Of a DNA stretch of 64,000 bases, positions 1-12,567 are shown in pieces (positions within the stretch are counted from its first letter, which is position 1; the number at the start of each line of letters is the position of its first letter). The stretch is from positions 17,250,501 to 17,314,500 of the forward strand of contig NC_079882.1 in assembly GCF_029227915.1 (NCBI RefSeq), written 5' to 3'. Made by a program: the position numbers and the translations under genes. The notes beneath the pieces are model-generated. The model was not told the origin of the DNA, did not search any database, and saw only the letters and a program-made list of their open reading frames with translations. This DNA comes from Hydractinia symbiolongicarpus. Lineage: Eukaryota; Cnidaria; Hydrozoa; Anthoathecata; Hydractiniidae.

Positions 1-1574
1 TGTGCAGGTAGTTAAGAGTGTTCTAAGGCCACGGTGCTAAGGAAAACCACTTGGAACGTTGTAGTGCACTGAGACTGGAAGGAATAGTCCAATGGTAACC
101 TGCGCAGGCAGATGGAACCACGTGATTTACGTGTGAGGACTTTATTAGACTGCAAAAGGCCATATTAAGCCCTTTATAGGACTGTGCACGTAGTTAAGAG
201 TGTTCTAAAGCAACGGCGCCAATGAAAACGACTTGGGACGTTGTAGCGCATTGAGACTGGAAGGACTAGGCCAATGGTAACCTGCGCAGACAGGTGAAAC
301 CACGTGATTTACGTGTGAGGTTTTTATTAGACTGCAAAAGGCCATATTACAGCCTTTAAAGGACTGTGCAAGTAGTTAAGAGTGTTCTAAGGCCACGGCG
401 CTAAGGAAAACCACTTGGAACGTTGTAGTGCATTGAGACTGAAAGGAATAGTCTAATGGTAACCTGCGCAGGCAGGTGAAACCACGTGATTTACGTATGA
501 AGCCATTATTAGACTGCAAAAGGCCATATTACAGCCTTTATAGGACTGTGCACGTAGTTAAGAGTGTTCTAAGACCACGGAGCTAAGGAAAACCACTTGG
601 AACGTTGTAGTGCATTGAGACTGAAAGGAATAGTCTAATGGTAACCTGCGCAGGCAGGTGAAACCACGTGATTTACGTATGAAGCCATTATTAGACTGCA
701 AAAGGCCATATTACAGCCTTTACAGGACTGTGCACGTAGTTAAGAGTGTTCTAAAGTAACTTCACCAATGAAAACGACTTGGGACGTTGTAGCGAATTGA
801 GACTGGAACGACTAGTCCAATGGGAACCTGCACAGGCAGATGGAACCACATGATTTACGTGTGAGGCCTTTATTAGACTGCAAAAGACCAAATTACAGCC
901 TTTATAGGACTGTGCACGTAGTTAAGAGTGTTGTAAAGCAACAGCGCTAATGAAAACGACTTGGCAGGTTGTAGCGCATTGAGACTGGAACGACTAGTCC
1001 AATGGTAACCTGCACAGGCAGATGGAACCACGTGATTTACGTGTGAGGCCTCTATTAGACTGCAAAAGGCCATATTACAGCCTTTATAGGACTGTGCAGG
1101 TAGTTAAGAGTGTTCTAAGGCCACGGCGATAAGAAAAACCACTTGGAACGTTGTAGTGCACTGAGACTGGAAGGAATAGTCCAATGGTAACCTGTGCAGG
1201 CAGATGGAACCACGTGATTTACGTGTGAGGACTTTATTAGACTGCAAAAGGCCATATTGCAGCCTTTATAGGACTGTGCACGTAGTTAAGAGTGTTGTAA
1301 AGCAACGGCACCAATGAAAACGACTTGGGACGTTGTAGCGCATTGAGACTTTAAGGACTAGGCCAATGGTAACCTGCGCAGACAGGTGAAACCACGTGAT
1401 TTACGTATGAAGCCTTTATTAGACTGCAAAAGGCCAAATTACAGCCTTTATAGGACTGTGCACGTAGTTAAGAGTGTCTTAAGGCAACGGCGCTAATGAA
1501 AACGACTTGAGACGTTGTAGCACATTAAGACTGGAAGGACTAGGCCAATGGTAACCTGCGCAGACAGGTGAAAC

Positions 1575-1589
1575 CACGTGATTTACGTG
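1575..1589. other. Dyad CACGT-GATTT-ACGTG (E-box/G-box core), representative
   Basis: CACGT at 1575-1579 and ACGTG at 1585-1589 are inverted copies around a 5-base centre, and CACGTG itself is a palindrome. The element recurs once per unit across the window. The minus strand reads ATCACGTG, which fits the yeast CDEI consensus RTCACRTG and also a bHLH/bZIP core. Whether any protein binds is not known from the sequence. Variants that break it include CACATG, CACCTG and CATTTG. Confidence 0.7.
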
Positions 1590-1592
1590 TGA

Positions 1593-1617
1593 GGCCTTTA
1601 TTAGACTGCAAAAGGCC
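1593..1617. other. Hairpin GGCCTTT / AAAGGCC, representative
   Basis: GGCCTTT at 1593-1599 and AAAGGCC at 1611-1617 form a 7-bp inverted repeat with an 11-base loop. Units reading GGCCTCTATT, GGACTTTATT or GCCATTATT weaken or lose the left arm, so only part of the units can form it fully. Confidence 0.65.
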
Positions 1618-1631
1618 ATATTACAGCCTTT
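1611..1631. other. Alternative hairpin AAAGGC / GCCTTT, representative
   Basis: AAAGGC at 1611-1616 can also pair with GCCTTT at 1626-1631 (9-base loop). It shares its left arm with the hairpin at 1593-1617, so the two structures exclude each other. GCCTTTATAGG is retained in most units. Confidence 0.6.
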
Positions 1632-2548
1632 ATAGGACTGTGCACGTAGTTAAGAGTTCTGTAAAGCAACAGCGCTAATGAAAACGACTTGGGAGGTTGT
1701 AGCGCATTGAGACTGGAACGACTAGTCCAATGGTAACCTGCACAGGCAGATGGAACCACGTGATTTACGTGTGAGGCCTCTATTAGACTGCAAAAGGCCA
1801 AATTACAGCCTTTATAGGACTGTGCACGTAGTTAAGAGTGTTGTAAGGCAACAGCGCTAATGAAAACGACTTGGGACGTTGTAGCGCATTGAGACTGGAA
1901 CGACTAGTCCAATGGTAACCTGCACAGGCAGATGGAACTACATGATTTACGTGTGAGGCCTCTATTAGACTGCAAAAGGCCAATTTACAGCCTTTATAGG
2001 ACTGTGCACGTAGTTAAGAGTGTTGTAAGGCAACAGCGCTAATGAAAACGACTTGGGACGTTGTAGCGCATTGAGACTGGAACGACTAGTCCAATGGTAA
2101 CCTGCACAGGCAGATGGAACCACATGATTTACGTGTGAGGCCTTTATTAGACTGCAAAAGACCAAATTACAGCCTTTATAGGACTGTGCACGTAGTTAAG
2201 AGTGTTGTAAGGCAACGGCGCTAATGAAAACGACTTGGGACTTTGTAGCGCATTGAGACTGGAAGGACTAGGTCAATGGTGACCTGCGCAAACCGGTGAA
2301 ACCACGTGATTAACGTGTGAGGCCTTTATTAGACTGCAAAGGGCCATATTACAGCATTTATAGGACTGTGCACGTAGTTAAGAGTGTTCTAAGGCAATTT
2401 CGCCAATGAAAACGACTTGGGACGTCGTAGCGCATTGAAACTGTAAGGACTACGCCAATGGTAACCTACGCAGACAGGTGAAACCACGTGATTTACGTGT
2501 GAGGCCTTTATTAGACTGCAAAAGGCCATATTACAGCCTTTATAGGAC

Positions 2549-3470
2549 TGTGCAGGTAGTTAAGAGTGTTCTAAGGCCACGGTGCTAAGGAAAACCACTT
2601 GGAACGTTGTAGTGCACTGAGACTGGAAGGAATAGTCCAATGGTAACCTGCGCAGGCAGATGGAACCACGTGATATACGTGTGAGGACTTTATTAGACTG
2701 CTAAAGGCCATATTAAGCCCTTTATAGGACTGTGCACGTAGTTAAGAGTGTTGTAAAGCAACGGCGTCAATGAAAACGACTTGGGACGTTGTAGCGCATT
2801 GAGACTGGAAGGACTAGGCCAATGGTAACCTGCGCAGACAGGTGAAACCACGTGATTTACGTGTGAGGTTTTTATTAGACTGCAAAAGGCCATATTACAG
2901 CCTTTAAAGGACTGTGCAAGTAGTTAAGAGTGTTCTAAGGCCACGGCGCTAAGGAAAACCACTTGGAACGTTGTAGTGCATTGAGACTGAAAGGAATAGT
3001 CTAATGGTAACCTGCGCAGGCAGGTGAAACCACGTGATTTACGTATGAAGCCATTATTAGACTGCAAAAGGCCATATTACAGCCTTTATAGGACTGTGCA
3101 CGTAGTTAAGAGTGTTCTAAGGCAACTTCACCAATGAAAACGACTTGGGACGTTGTAGCGCATTGAGACTGTAAGGACTAGGCCAATGGAAACCTGCACA
3201 GGCAAATGGAACCACGTGATTTACGTGTGAGGCCTTTATTAGACTGCAAAAGGCCATATTACAGCCTTTATAGGACTGTGCAAGTAGTTAAGAGTGTTCT
3301 AAGGCCACGGCGCTAAGGAAAACCACTTGGAACGTTGTAGTGCATTGAGACTGAAAGGAATAGTCTAATGGTAACCTGCGCAGACAGATGGAACCACGTG
3401 ATTTACGTGTGAGGACTTTATTAGACTGCAAAAGGCCATATTACAGCCTTTATAGGACTGTGCACGTAGT
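2549..3470 (+). repeat. Five-unit block, related to 11646-12567
   Basis: The block starts with a GCAGGTAG unit with GGCCACGGTGC and aligns at offset 9097 with 11646-12567. Both carry TATTAAGCCC and the unusual hybrid TGCGCAGACAGATGG near 3379/12476. The copies differ by scattered substitutions (for example ACTTCACC versus ACTTCGCC), so this duplication is older than that of 1-1961/3640-5600. Confidence 0.75.
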
Positions 3471-3639
3471 TCAGAGTGTTGTAAGGCAACGGCGCTAATG
3501 AAAACGACTTGGGAGTTGTAGCGCATTGAGACTGTAAGGACTACGCCAATGGTAACCTACGCAGACAGGTGAAACCACGTGATTTACGTGTGAGGCCTTT
3601 ATTAGACTGTAAAAGGCCATATTACAGCCTTTATAGGAC

Positions 3640-5600
3640 TGTGCAGGTAGTTAAGAGTGTTCTAAGGCCACGGTGCTAAGGAAAACCACTTGGAACGTTG
3701 TAGTGCACTGAGACTGGAAGGAATAGTCCAATGGTAACCTGCGCAGGCAGATGGAACCACGTGATTTACGTGTGAGGACTTTATTAGACTGCAAAAGGCC
3801 ATATTAAGCCCTTTATAGGACTGTGCACGTAGTTAAGAGTGTTCTAAAGCAACGGCGCCAATGAAAACGACTTGGGACGTTGTAGCGCATTGAGACTGGA
3901 AGGACTAGGCCAATGGTAACCTGCGCAGACAGGTGAAACCACGTGATTTACGTGTGAGGTTTTTATTAGACTGCAAAAGGCCATATTACAGCCTTTAAAG
4001 GACTGTGCAAGTAGTTAAGAGTGTTCTAAGGCCACGGCGCTAAGGAAAACCACTTGGAACGTTGTAGTGCATTGAGACTGAAAGGAATAGTCTAATGGTA
4101 ACCTGCGCAGGCAGGTGAAACCACGTGATTTACGTATGAAGCCATTATTAGACTGCAAAAGGCCATATTACAGCCTTTATAGGACTGTGCACGTAGTTAA
4201 GAGTGTTCTAAGACCACGGAGCTAAGGAAAACCACTTGGAACGTTGTAGTGCATTGAGACTGAAAGGAATAGTCTAATGGTAACCTGCGCAGGCAGGTGA
4301 AACCACGTGATTTACGTATGAAGCCATTATTAGACTGCAAAAGGCCATATTACAGCCTTTACAGGACTGTGCACGTAGTTAAGAGTGTTCTAAAGTAACT
4401 TCACCAATGAAAACGACTTGGGACGTTGTAGCGAATTGAGACTGGAACGACTAGTCCAATGGGAACCTGCACAGGCAGATGGAACCACATGATTTACGTG
4501 TGAGGCCTTTATTAGACTGCAAAAGACCAAATTACAGCCTTTATAGGACTGTGCACGTAGTTAAGAGTGTTGTAAAGCAACAGCGCTAATGAAAACGACT
4601 TGGCAGGTTGTAGCGCATTGAGACTGGAACGACTAGTCCAATGGTAACCTGCACAGGCAGATGGAACCACGTGATTTACGTGTGAGGCCTCTATTAGACT
4701 GCAAAAGGCCATATTACAGCCTTTATAGGACTGTGCAGGTAGTTAAGAGTGTTCTAAGGCCACGGCGATAAGAAAAACCACTTGGAACGTTGTAGTGCAC
4801 TGAGACTGGAAGGAATAGTCCAATGGTAACCTGTGCAGGCAGATGGAACCACGTGATTTACGTGTGAGGACTTTATTAGACTGCAAAAGGCCATATTGCA
4901 GCCTTTATAGGACTGTGCACGTAGTTAAGAGTGTTGTAAAGCAACGGCACCAATGAAAACGACTTGGGACGTTGTAGCGCATTGAGACTTTAAGGACTAG
5001 GCCAATGGTAACCTGCGCAGACAGGTGAAACCACGTGATTTACGTATGAAGCCTTTATTAGACTGCAAAAGGCCAAATTACAGCCTTTATAGGACTGTGC
5101 ACGTAGTTAAGAGTGTCTTAAGGCAACGGCGCTAATGAAAACGACTTGAGACGTTGTAGCACATTAAGACTGGAAGGACTAGGCCAATGGTAACCTGCGC
5201 AGACAGGTGAAACCACGTGATTTACGTGTGAGGCCTTTATTAGACTGCAAAAGGCCATATTACAGCCTTTATAGGACTGTGCACGTAGTTAAGAGTTCTG
5301 TAAAGCAACAGCGCTAATGAAAACGACTTGGGAGGTTGTAGCGCATTGAGACTGGAACGACTAGTCCAATGGTAACCTGCACAGGCAGATGGAACCACGT
5401 GATTTACGTGTGAGGCCTCTATTAGACTGCAAAAGGCCAAATTACAGCCTTTATAGGACTGTGCACGTAGTTAAGAGTGTTGTAAGGCAACAGCGCTAAT
5501 GAAAACGACTTGGGACGTTGTAGCGCATTGAGACTGGAACGACTAGTCCAATGGTAACCTGCACAGGCAGATGGAACTACATGATTTACGTGTGAGGCCT
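3640..5600 (+). repeat. Copy 2 of the 3639-bp higher-order block
   Basis: This is apparently an exact copy of 1-1961. After 5600 it diverges from copy 1 but continues to match copy 3, including the 1-bp deletion in GCACGAGTTAAG (near 5648 and 9288) and GTTAAGACTG (near 5836 and 9475), until 6390/10029. Confidence 0.9.
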
Positions 5601-6094
5601 TTATTAGACTGCAAAAGGCCATATTACAGCCTTTATAGGACTGTGCACGAGTTAAGAGTGTTGTAAGGCAACGGCGCTAATGAAAACGACTTGGGACGTT
5701 GTAGCGCACTGAGACTGGAAGGAATAGTCCAATGGTAACCTGCGCAGGCAGATGGAACCACGTGATTTACGTGTGAGGACTTTATTAGACTGCAAAAGGC
5801 CATATTACAGCCTTTATAGGACTGTGCACGTAGTTAAGACTGTTGTAAAGCAACGGCGCCAATGAAAACGACTTGGGACGTTGTAGCGCATTGAGACTGG
5901 AAGGACTAGGTCAATGGTGACCTGCGCAGACCTGTGAAACCACGTGATTAACGTGTGAGGCCTTTATTAGACTGCAAAGGGCCATATTACAGCCTTTATA
6001 GGACTGTGCACGTAGTTAAGAGTGTCTTAAGGCAACGGCGCTAATGAAAACGACTTGAGACGTTGTAGCACATTGAGACTGGACGGATTAGGCC

Positions 6095-7914
6095 AATGGT
6101 AACCTGCGCAGGCATGTGAAACCACGTGATTTACGTGTGAAGCCTTTATTAGACTGCAAAAGGCCATATTACAGCCTTTATAGGACTGTGCACGTAGTTA
6201 AGAGTGTTGTAAAGCAACGGCGCCAATGAAAACGAATTGGGATGTTGTAGCGCATTGAGACTGGAAGGACTAGGCCAATGGTAACCTGCGCAGACAGGTG
6301 AAACCACGTGATTTACGTGTGAGGCCTTTATTAGACTGCAAAAGGCCATATTACAGCCTTTATAGGACTGTGCACGTAGTTAAGAGTGTTGTAAAGCAAC
6401 AGCGCTAATGAAAACGACTTGGGAGGTTGTAGCGCATTGAGACTGGAACGACTAGTCCAATGGTAACCTGCACAGGCAGATGGAACCACGTGATTTACGT
6501 GTGAGGCCTCTATTAGACTGCAAAAGGCCATATTACAGCCTTTATAGGACTGTGCACGTAGTTAAGAATTCTGTAAAGCAACAGCGCTAATGAAAACGAC
6601 TTGGGACGTTGTAGCGCATTGAGACTGGAACGACTAGTCCAATGGTAACCTGCACAGGCAGATAGAACCACGTGATTTACGTGTGAAGCCTTTATTAGAC
6701 TCCAAAAGGCCATATTACAGCCTTTATAGGACTGTGCACGTAGTTAAGAGTGTTGTAAAGCAACGGCGCCAATGAAAACGAATTGGGACGTTGTAGCGCA
6801 TTGAGACTGGAAGGACTAGGCCAATGGTAACCTGCGCAGACAGGTGAAACCACGTGATTTACGTGTGAGGCCTTTATTAGACTGCAAAAGGCCATATTAC
6901 AGCCTTTATAGGACTGTGCACGTAGTTAAGAGTGTTGTAAAGCAACAGCGCTAAGGAAAACCACTTGGAACGTTGTAGTGCATTGAGACTGAAAGGAATA
7001 GTCTAATGGTAACCTGCGCAGGCATGTGAAACCACGTGATTTACGTGTGAAGCCTTTATTAGACTGCAAAAGGCCATATTACAGCCTTTATAGGACTGTG
7101 CACGTAGTTAAGAGTGTTGTAAAGCAACGGCGCCAATGAAAACGAATTGGGATGTTGTAGCGCATTGAGACTGGAAGGACTAGGCCAATGGTAACCTGCG
7201 CAGACAGGTGAAACCACGTGATTTACGTGTGAGGCCTTTATTAGACTGCAAAAGGCCATATTACAGCCTTTATAGGACTGTGCACGTAGTTAAGAGTGTT
7301 GTAAAGCAACAGCGCTAATGAAAACGACTTGGGAGGTTGTAGCGCATTGAGACTGGAACGACTAGTCCAATGGTAACCTGCACAGGCAGATGGAACCACG
7401 TGATTTACGTGTGAGGCCTCTATTAGACTGCAAAAGGCCATATTACAGCCTTTATAGGACTGTGCACGTAGTTAAGAATTCTGTAAAGCAACAGCGCTAA
7501 TGAAAACGACTTGGGACGTTGTAGCGCATTGAGACTGGAACGACTAGTCCAATGGTAACCTGCACAGGCAGATAGAACCACGTGATTTACGTGTGAAGCC
7601 TTTATTAGACTCCAAAAGGCCATATTACAGCCTTTATAGGACTGTGCACGTAGTTAAGAGTGTTGTAAAGCAACGGCGCCAATGAAAACGAATTGGGACG
7701 TTGTAGCGCATTGAGACTGGAAGGACTAGGCCAATGGTAACCTGCGCAGACAGGTGAAACCACGTGATTTACGTGTGAGGCCTTTATTAGACTGCAAAAG
7801 GCCATATTACAGCCTTTATAGGACTGTGCACGTAGTTAAGAGTGTTGTAAAGCAACAGCGCTAAGGAAAACCACTTGGAACGTTGTAGTGCATTGAGACT
7901 GAAAGGAATAGTCT
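6095..7914 (+). repeat. Tandem duplication of 910 bp (5 units)
   Basis: 6095-7004 and 7005-7914 appear identical by eye. Both contain GGGATGTTGTAG, GTTAAGAATTCTG, CAGATAGAACC and TTAGACTCC, each 910 bp apart. Left of 6095 the two flanks differ, and right of 7932 the match ends (GCATG versus GCAGG). Near-perfect identity suggests a recent unequal exchange, although assembly duplication cannot be excluded from sequence alone. Confidence 0.85.
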
Positions 7915-10029
7915 AATGGTAACCTGCGCAGGCAGGTGAAACCACGTGATTTACGTATGAAGCCATTATTAGACTGCAAAAGGCCATATTACAGCCTTTA
8001 TAGGACTGTGCACGTAGTTAAGAGTCTTCTAAGACCACGGAGCTAAGGAAAACCACTTGGAACGTTGTAGTGCATTGAGACTGAAAGGAATAGTCTAATG
8101 GTAACCTGCGCAGGCAGGTGAAACCACGTGATTTACGTATGAAGCCATTATTAGACTGCAAAAGGCCATATTACAGCCTTTACAGGACTGTGCACGTAGT
8201 TAAGAGTGTTCTAAAGTAACTTCACCAATGAAAACGACTTGGGACGTTGTAGCGAATTGAGACTGGAACGACTAGTCCAATGGGAACCTGCACAGGCAGA
8301 TGGAACCACATGATTTACGTGTGAGGCCTTTATTAGACTGCAAAAGACCAAATTACAGCCTTTATAGGACTGTGCACGTAGTTAAGAGTGTTGTAAAGCA
8401 ACAGCGCTAATGAAAACGACTTGGCAGGTTGTAGCGCATTGAGACTGGAACGACTAGTCCAATGGTAACCTGCACAGGCAGATGGAACCACGTGACTTAC
8501 GTGTGAGGCCTCTATTAGACTGCAAAAGGCCATATTACAGCCTTTATAGGACTGTGCAGGTAGTTAAGAGTATTCTAAGGCCACGGCGATAAGAAAAACC
8601 ACTTGGAACGTTGTAGTGCACTGAGACTGGAAGGAATAGTCCAATGGTAACCTGCGCAGACAGGTGAAACCACGTGATTTACGTATGAAGCCTTTATTAG
8701 ACTGCAAAAGGCCAAATTACAGCCTTTATAGGACTGTGCACGTAGTTAAGAGTGTCTTAAGGCAACGGCGCTAATGAAAACGACTTGAGACGTTGTAGCA
8801 CATTAAGACTGGAAGGACTAGGCCAATGGTAACCTGCGCAGACAGGTGAAACCACGTGATTTACGTGTGAGGCCTTTATTAGACTGCAAAAGGCCATATT
8901 ACAGCCTTTATAGGACTGTGCACGTAGTTAAGAGTTCTGTAAAGCAACAGCGCTAATGAAAACGACTTGGGAGGTTGTAGCGCATTGAGACTGGAACGAC
9001 TAGTCCAATGGTAACCTGCACAGGCAGATGGAACCACGTGATTTACGTGTGAGGCCTCTATTAGACTGCAAAAGGCCAAATTACAGCCTTTATAGGACTG
9101 TGCACGTAGTTAAGAGTGTTGTAAGGCAACAGCGCTAATGAAAACGACTTGGGACGTTGTAGCGCATTGAGACTGGAACGACTAGTCCAATGGTAACCTG
9201 CACAGGCAGATGGAACTACATGATTTACGTGTGAGGCCTTTATTAGACTGCAAAAGGCCATATTACAGCCTTTATAGGACTGTGCACGAGTTAAGAGTGT
9301 TGTAAGGCAACGGCGCTAATGAAAACGACTTGGGACGTTGTAGCGCACTGAGACTGGAAGGAATAGTCCAATGGTAACCTGCGCAGGCAGATGGAACCAC
9401 GTGATTTACGTGTGAGGACTTTATTAGACTGCAAAAGGCCATATTACAGCCTTTATAGGACTGTGCACGTAGTTAAGACTGTTGTAAAGCAACGGCGCCA
9501 ATGAAAACGACTTGGGACGTTGTAGCGCATTGAGACTGGAAGGACTAGGTCAATGGTGACCTGCGCAGACCTGTGAAACCACGTGATTAACGTGTGAGGC
9601 CTTTATTAGACTGCAAAGGGCCATATTACAGCCTTTATAGGACTGTGCACGTAGTTAAGAGTGTCTTAAGGCAACGGCGCTAATGAAAACGACTTGAGAC
9701 GTTGTAGCACATTGAGACTGGACGGATTAGGCCAATGGTAACCTGCGCAGGCATGTGAAACCACGTGATTTACGTGTGAAGCCTTTATTAGACTGCAAAA
9801 GGCCATATTACAGCCTTTATAGGACTGTGCACGTAGTTAAGAGTGTTGTAAAGCAACGGCGCCAATGAAAACGAATTGGGATGTTGTAGCGCATTGAGAC
9901 TGGAAGGACTAGGCCAATGGTAACCTGCGCAGACAGGTGAAACCACGTGATTTACGTGTGAGGCCTTTATTAGACTGCAAAAGGCCATATTACAGCCTTT
10001 ATAGGACTGTGCACGTAGTTAAGAGTGTT
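7859..10029 (+). repeat. Copy 3 of the higher-order block, with one unit lost
   Basis: The segment from 7859 matches copy 1 at offset 7460 (copy 2 at 3821). At 8641-8654 it switches by exactly 182 bp, so that copy 2 then aligns at offset 3639. One monomer has been lost by an in-register crossover inside the shared string CCAATGGTAACCTG, leaving a hybrid unit. The match to copy 2 ends at 10030, where GTTC replaces GTTG and the sequence resumes the arrangement seen from about 2390. Confidence 0.85.
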
Positions 10030-10190
10030 CTAAGGCAATTTCGCCAATGAAAACGACTTGGGACGTTGTAGCGCATTGAGACTGTAAGGACTAGGCCAAT
10101 GGTAACCTACGCAGACAGGTGAAACCACGTGATTTACGTGTGAGGCCTTTATTAGACTGCAAAAGGCCATATTACAGCCTTTATAGGACT

Positions 10191-11955
10191 GTGCAGGTAG
10201 TTAAGAGTGTTCTAAGGCCACGGCGCTAAGGAAAACCACTTGGAACGTTGTAGTGCACTGAGACTGGAAGGAATAGTCCAATGGTAACCTGCGCAGGCAG
10301 ATGAAACCACGTGATTTACGTGTGAGGACTTTATTAGACTGCAAAAGGCCATATTAAGCCCTTTATAGGACTGTGCACGTAGTTAAGAGTGTTGTAAAGC
10401 AACGGCGCCAATGAAAACGACTTGGGACGTTGTAGCGCATTGAGACTGGAAGGACTAGTCCAATGGTAACCTGTGCAGACAGGTGAAACCACGTGATTTA
10501 AGTGTGAGGCCTCTATTAGACTGCAAAAGGCCAATTTACAGCCTTTAGAGGACTGTGCACGTAGTTAAGAGTGTTGTAAGGCAACAGCGCTAATGAAAAC
10601 GACTTGGGACGTTGTAGCGCATTGAGACTGGAACGACTAGTCCAATGGTAACCTGCACAGGCAGATGGAACCACATGATTTACGTGTGAGGCCTTTATTA
10701 GACTGCAAAAGACCAAATTACAGCCTTTATAGGACTGTGCACGTAGTTAAGAGTGTTGTAAGGCAACGGCGCTAATGAAAACGACTTGGGACGTTGTAGC
10801 GCATTGAGACTGTAAGGACTACGCCAATGGTAACCTACGCAGACAGGTGAAACCACGTGATTTACGTGTGAGGCCTTTATTAGACTGCAGAAGGCCATAT
10901 TACAGCCTTTATAGGACTGTGCAGGTAGTTAAGAGTGTTTTAAGGCCACGGCGCTAAGGAAAACCACTTGGAACGTTGTAGTGCACTGAGACTGGAAGGA
11001 ATAGTCCAATGGTAACCTGCGCAGGCAGATGAAACCACGTGATTTACGTGTGAGGACTTTATTAGACTGCAAAAGGCCATATTAAGCCCTTTATAGGACT
11101 GTGCACGTAGTTAAGAGTGTTGTAAAGCAACGGCGCCAATGAAAACGACTTGGGACGTTGTAGCGCATTGAGACTGGAAGGACTAGTCCAATGGTAACCT
11201 GCGCAGACAGGTGAAACCACGTGATTTAAGTGTGAGGCCTCTATTAGACTGCAAAAGGCCAATTTACAGCCTTTATAGGACTGTGCACGTAGTTAAGAGT
11301 GTTGTAAGGCAACAGCGCTAATGAAAACGACTTGGGACGTTGTAGCGCATTGAGACTGGAACGACTAGTCCAATGGTAACCTGCACAGGCAGATGGAACC
11401 ACATGATTTACGTGTGAGGCCTTTATTAGACTGCAAAAGACCAAATTACAGCCTTTATAGGACTGTGCACGTAGTTAAGAGTGTTGTAAGGCAACGGCGC
11501 TAATGAAAACGACTTGGGACGTTGTAGCGCATTGAGACTGTAAGGACTACGCCAATGGTAACCTACGCAGACAGGTGAAACCACGTGATTTACGTGTGAG
11601 GCCTTTATTAGACTGCAGAAGGCCATATTACAGCCTTTATAGGACTGTGCAGGTAGTTAAGAGTGTTCTAAGGCCACGGTGCTAAGGAAAACCACTTGGA
11701 ACGTTGTAGTGCACTGAAACTGGAAGGAATAGTCCAATGGTAACCTGCGCAGGCAGATGGAACCACGTGATTTACGTGTGAGGACTTTATTAGACTGCAA
11801 AAGGCCATATTAAGCCCTTTATAGGACCGTGCACGTAGTTAAGAGTGTTGTAAAGCAACGGCGCCAATGAAAACGACTTGGGACGTTGTAGCGCATTGAG
11901 ACTGGAAGGACTAGGCCAATGGTAACCTGCGCAGACAGGTGAAACCACGTGATTT
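10191..11955 (+). repeat. 728-bp (4-unit) tandem repeat, about 2.4 copies
   Basis: Units start at GTGCAGGTAG at 10191, 10919 and 11647. The first two copies differ at only a few sites (GTTCTAAGG/GTTTTAAGG, TGTGCAGAC/TGCGCAGAC, TTTAGAGG/TTTATAGG). The third follows the pattern to about 11955 and then departs. Confidence 0.8.
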
Positions 11956-12567
11956 ACGTGTGAGGTTTTTATTAGACTGCAAAAGGCCATATTACAGCCT
12001 TTAAAGGACTGTGCAAGTAGTTAAGAGTGTTCTAAGGCCACGGCGCTAAGGAAAACCACTTGGAACGTTGTAGTGCATTGAGACTGAAAGGAATAGTCTA
12101 ATGGTAACCTGCGCAGGCAGGTGAAACCACGTGATTTACGTATGAAGCCATTATTAGACTGCAAAAGGCCATATTACAGCCTTTATAGGACTGTGCACGT
12201 AGTTAAGAGTGTTCTAAGGCAACTTCGCCAATAAAAACGACTTGGGACGTTGTAGCGCATTGAGACTGTAAGGACTAGGCCAATGGAAACCTGCACAGGC
12301 AAATGGAACCACGTGATTTACGTGTGAGGCCTTTATTAGACTGCAAAAGGCCATATTACAGCCTTTATAGGACTGTGCAAGTAGTTAAGAGTGTTCTAAG
12401 GCCACGGCGCTAAGGAAAACCACTTGGAACGTTGTAGTGCATTGAGACTGAAAGGAATAGTCTAATGGTAACCTGCGCAGACAGATGGAACCACGTGATT
12501 TACGTGTGAGGACTTTATTAGACTGCAAAAGGCCATATTACAGCCTTTATAGGACTGTGCACGTAGT
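11646..12567 (+). repeat. Five-unit block, related to 2549-3470
   Basis: This is the second copy of the block at 2549 (offset 9097). Its left end also continues the 728-bp series of 10191 and 10919 for about 310 bp, so this stretch joins two repeat frameworks. Confidence 0.7.

Larger units (their letters stand above)
1..1961 (+). repeat. Copy 1 of the 3639-bp higher-order block
   Basis: The segment lines up with 3640-5600 at a constant offset of 3639 bp, and I saw no difference by eye. Shared rare variants include AAGACCACGGAGC at 571/4210, AAGTAACTTCACC near 754/4393, ACTTGGCAGG at 959/4598, and GAGACTTTAAGG near 1345/4984. The match breaks at 1962, where copy 1 reads GGCCTCTATT and copy 2 reads GGCCTTTATT. 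The left end is cut by the window edge. Confidence 0.9.

Noticed and set aside
1601-1760. Internal half-unit duplication (AGACTGCAAAAGGCCA versus AGACTGGAAGGACTAGGCCA; GTTGTAAGGCA versus GTTGTAGCGCA)
   Set aside because: The similar strings are about 107 bp and about 40 bp apart and do not define one common sub-period. The similarity is too short to separate from chance.
2395-2420. Possible CENP-B box (TTCG...CG) in units reading ACTTCGCCAATGAAAACGA
   Set aside because: The canonical spacing and core (TTCGNNNNANNCGGG) do not match: the CG lies three bases too far away, the fixed A is a T and the CGGG is absent. It is present only in some subtypes.
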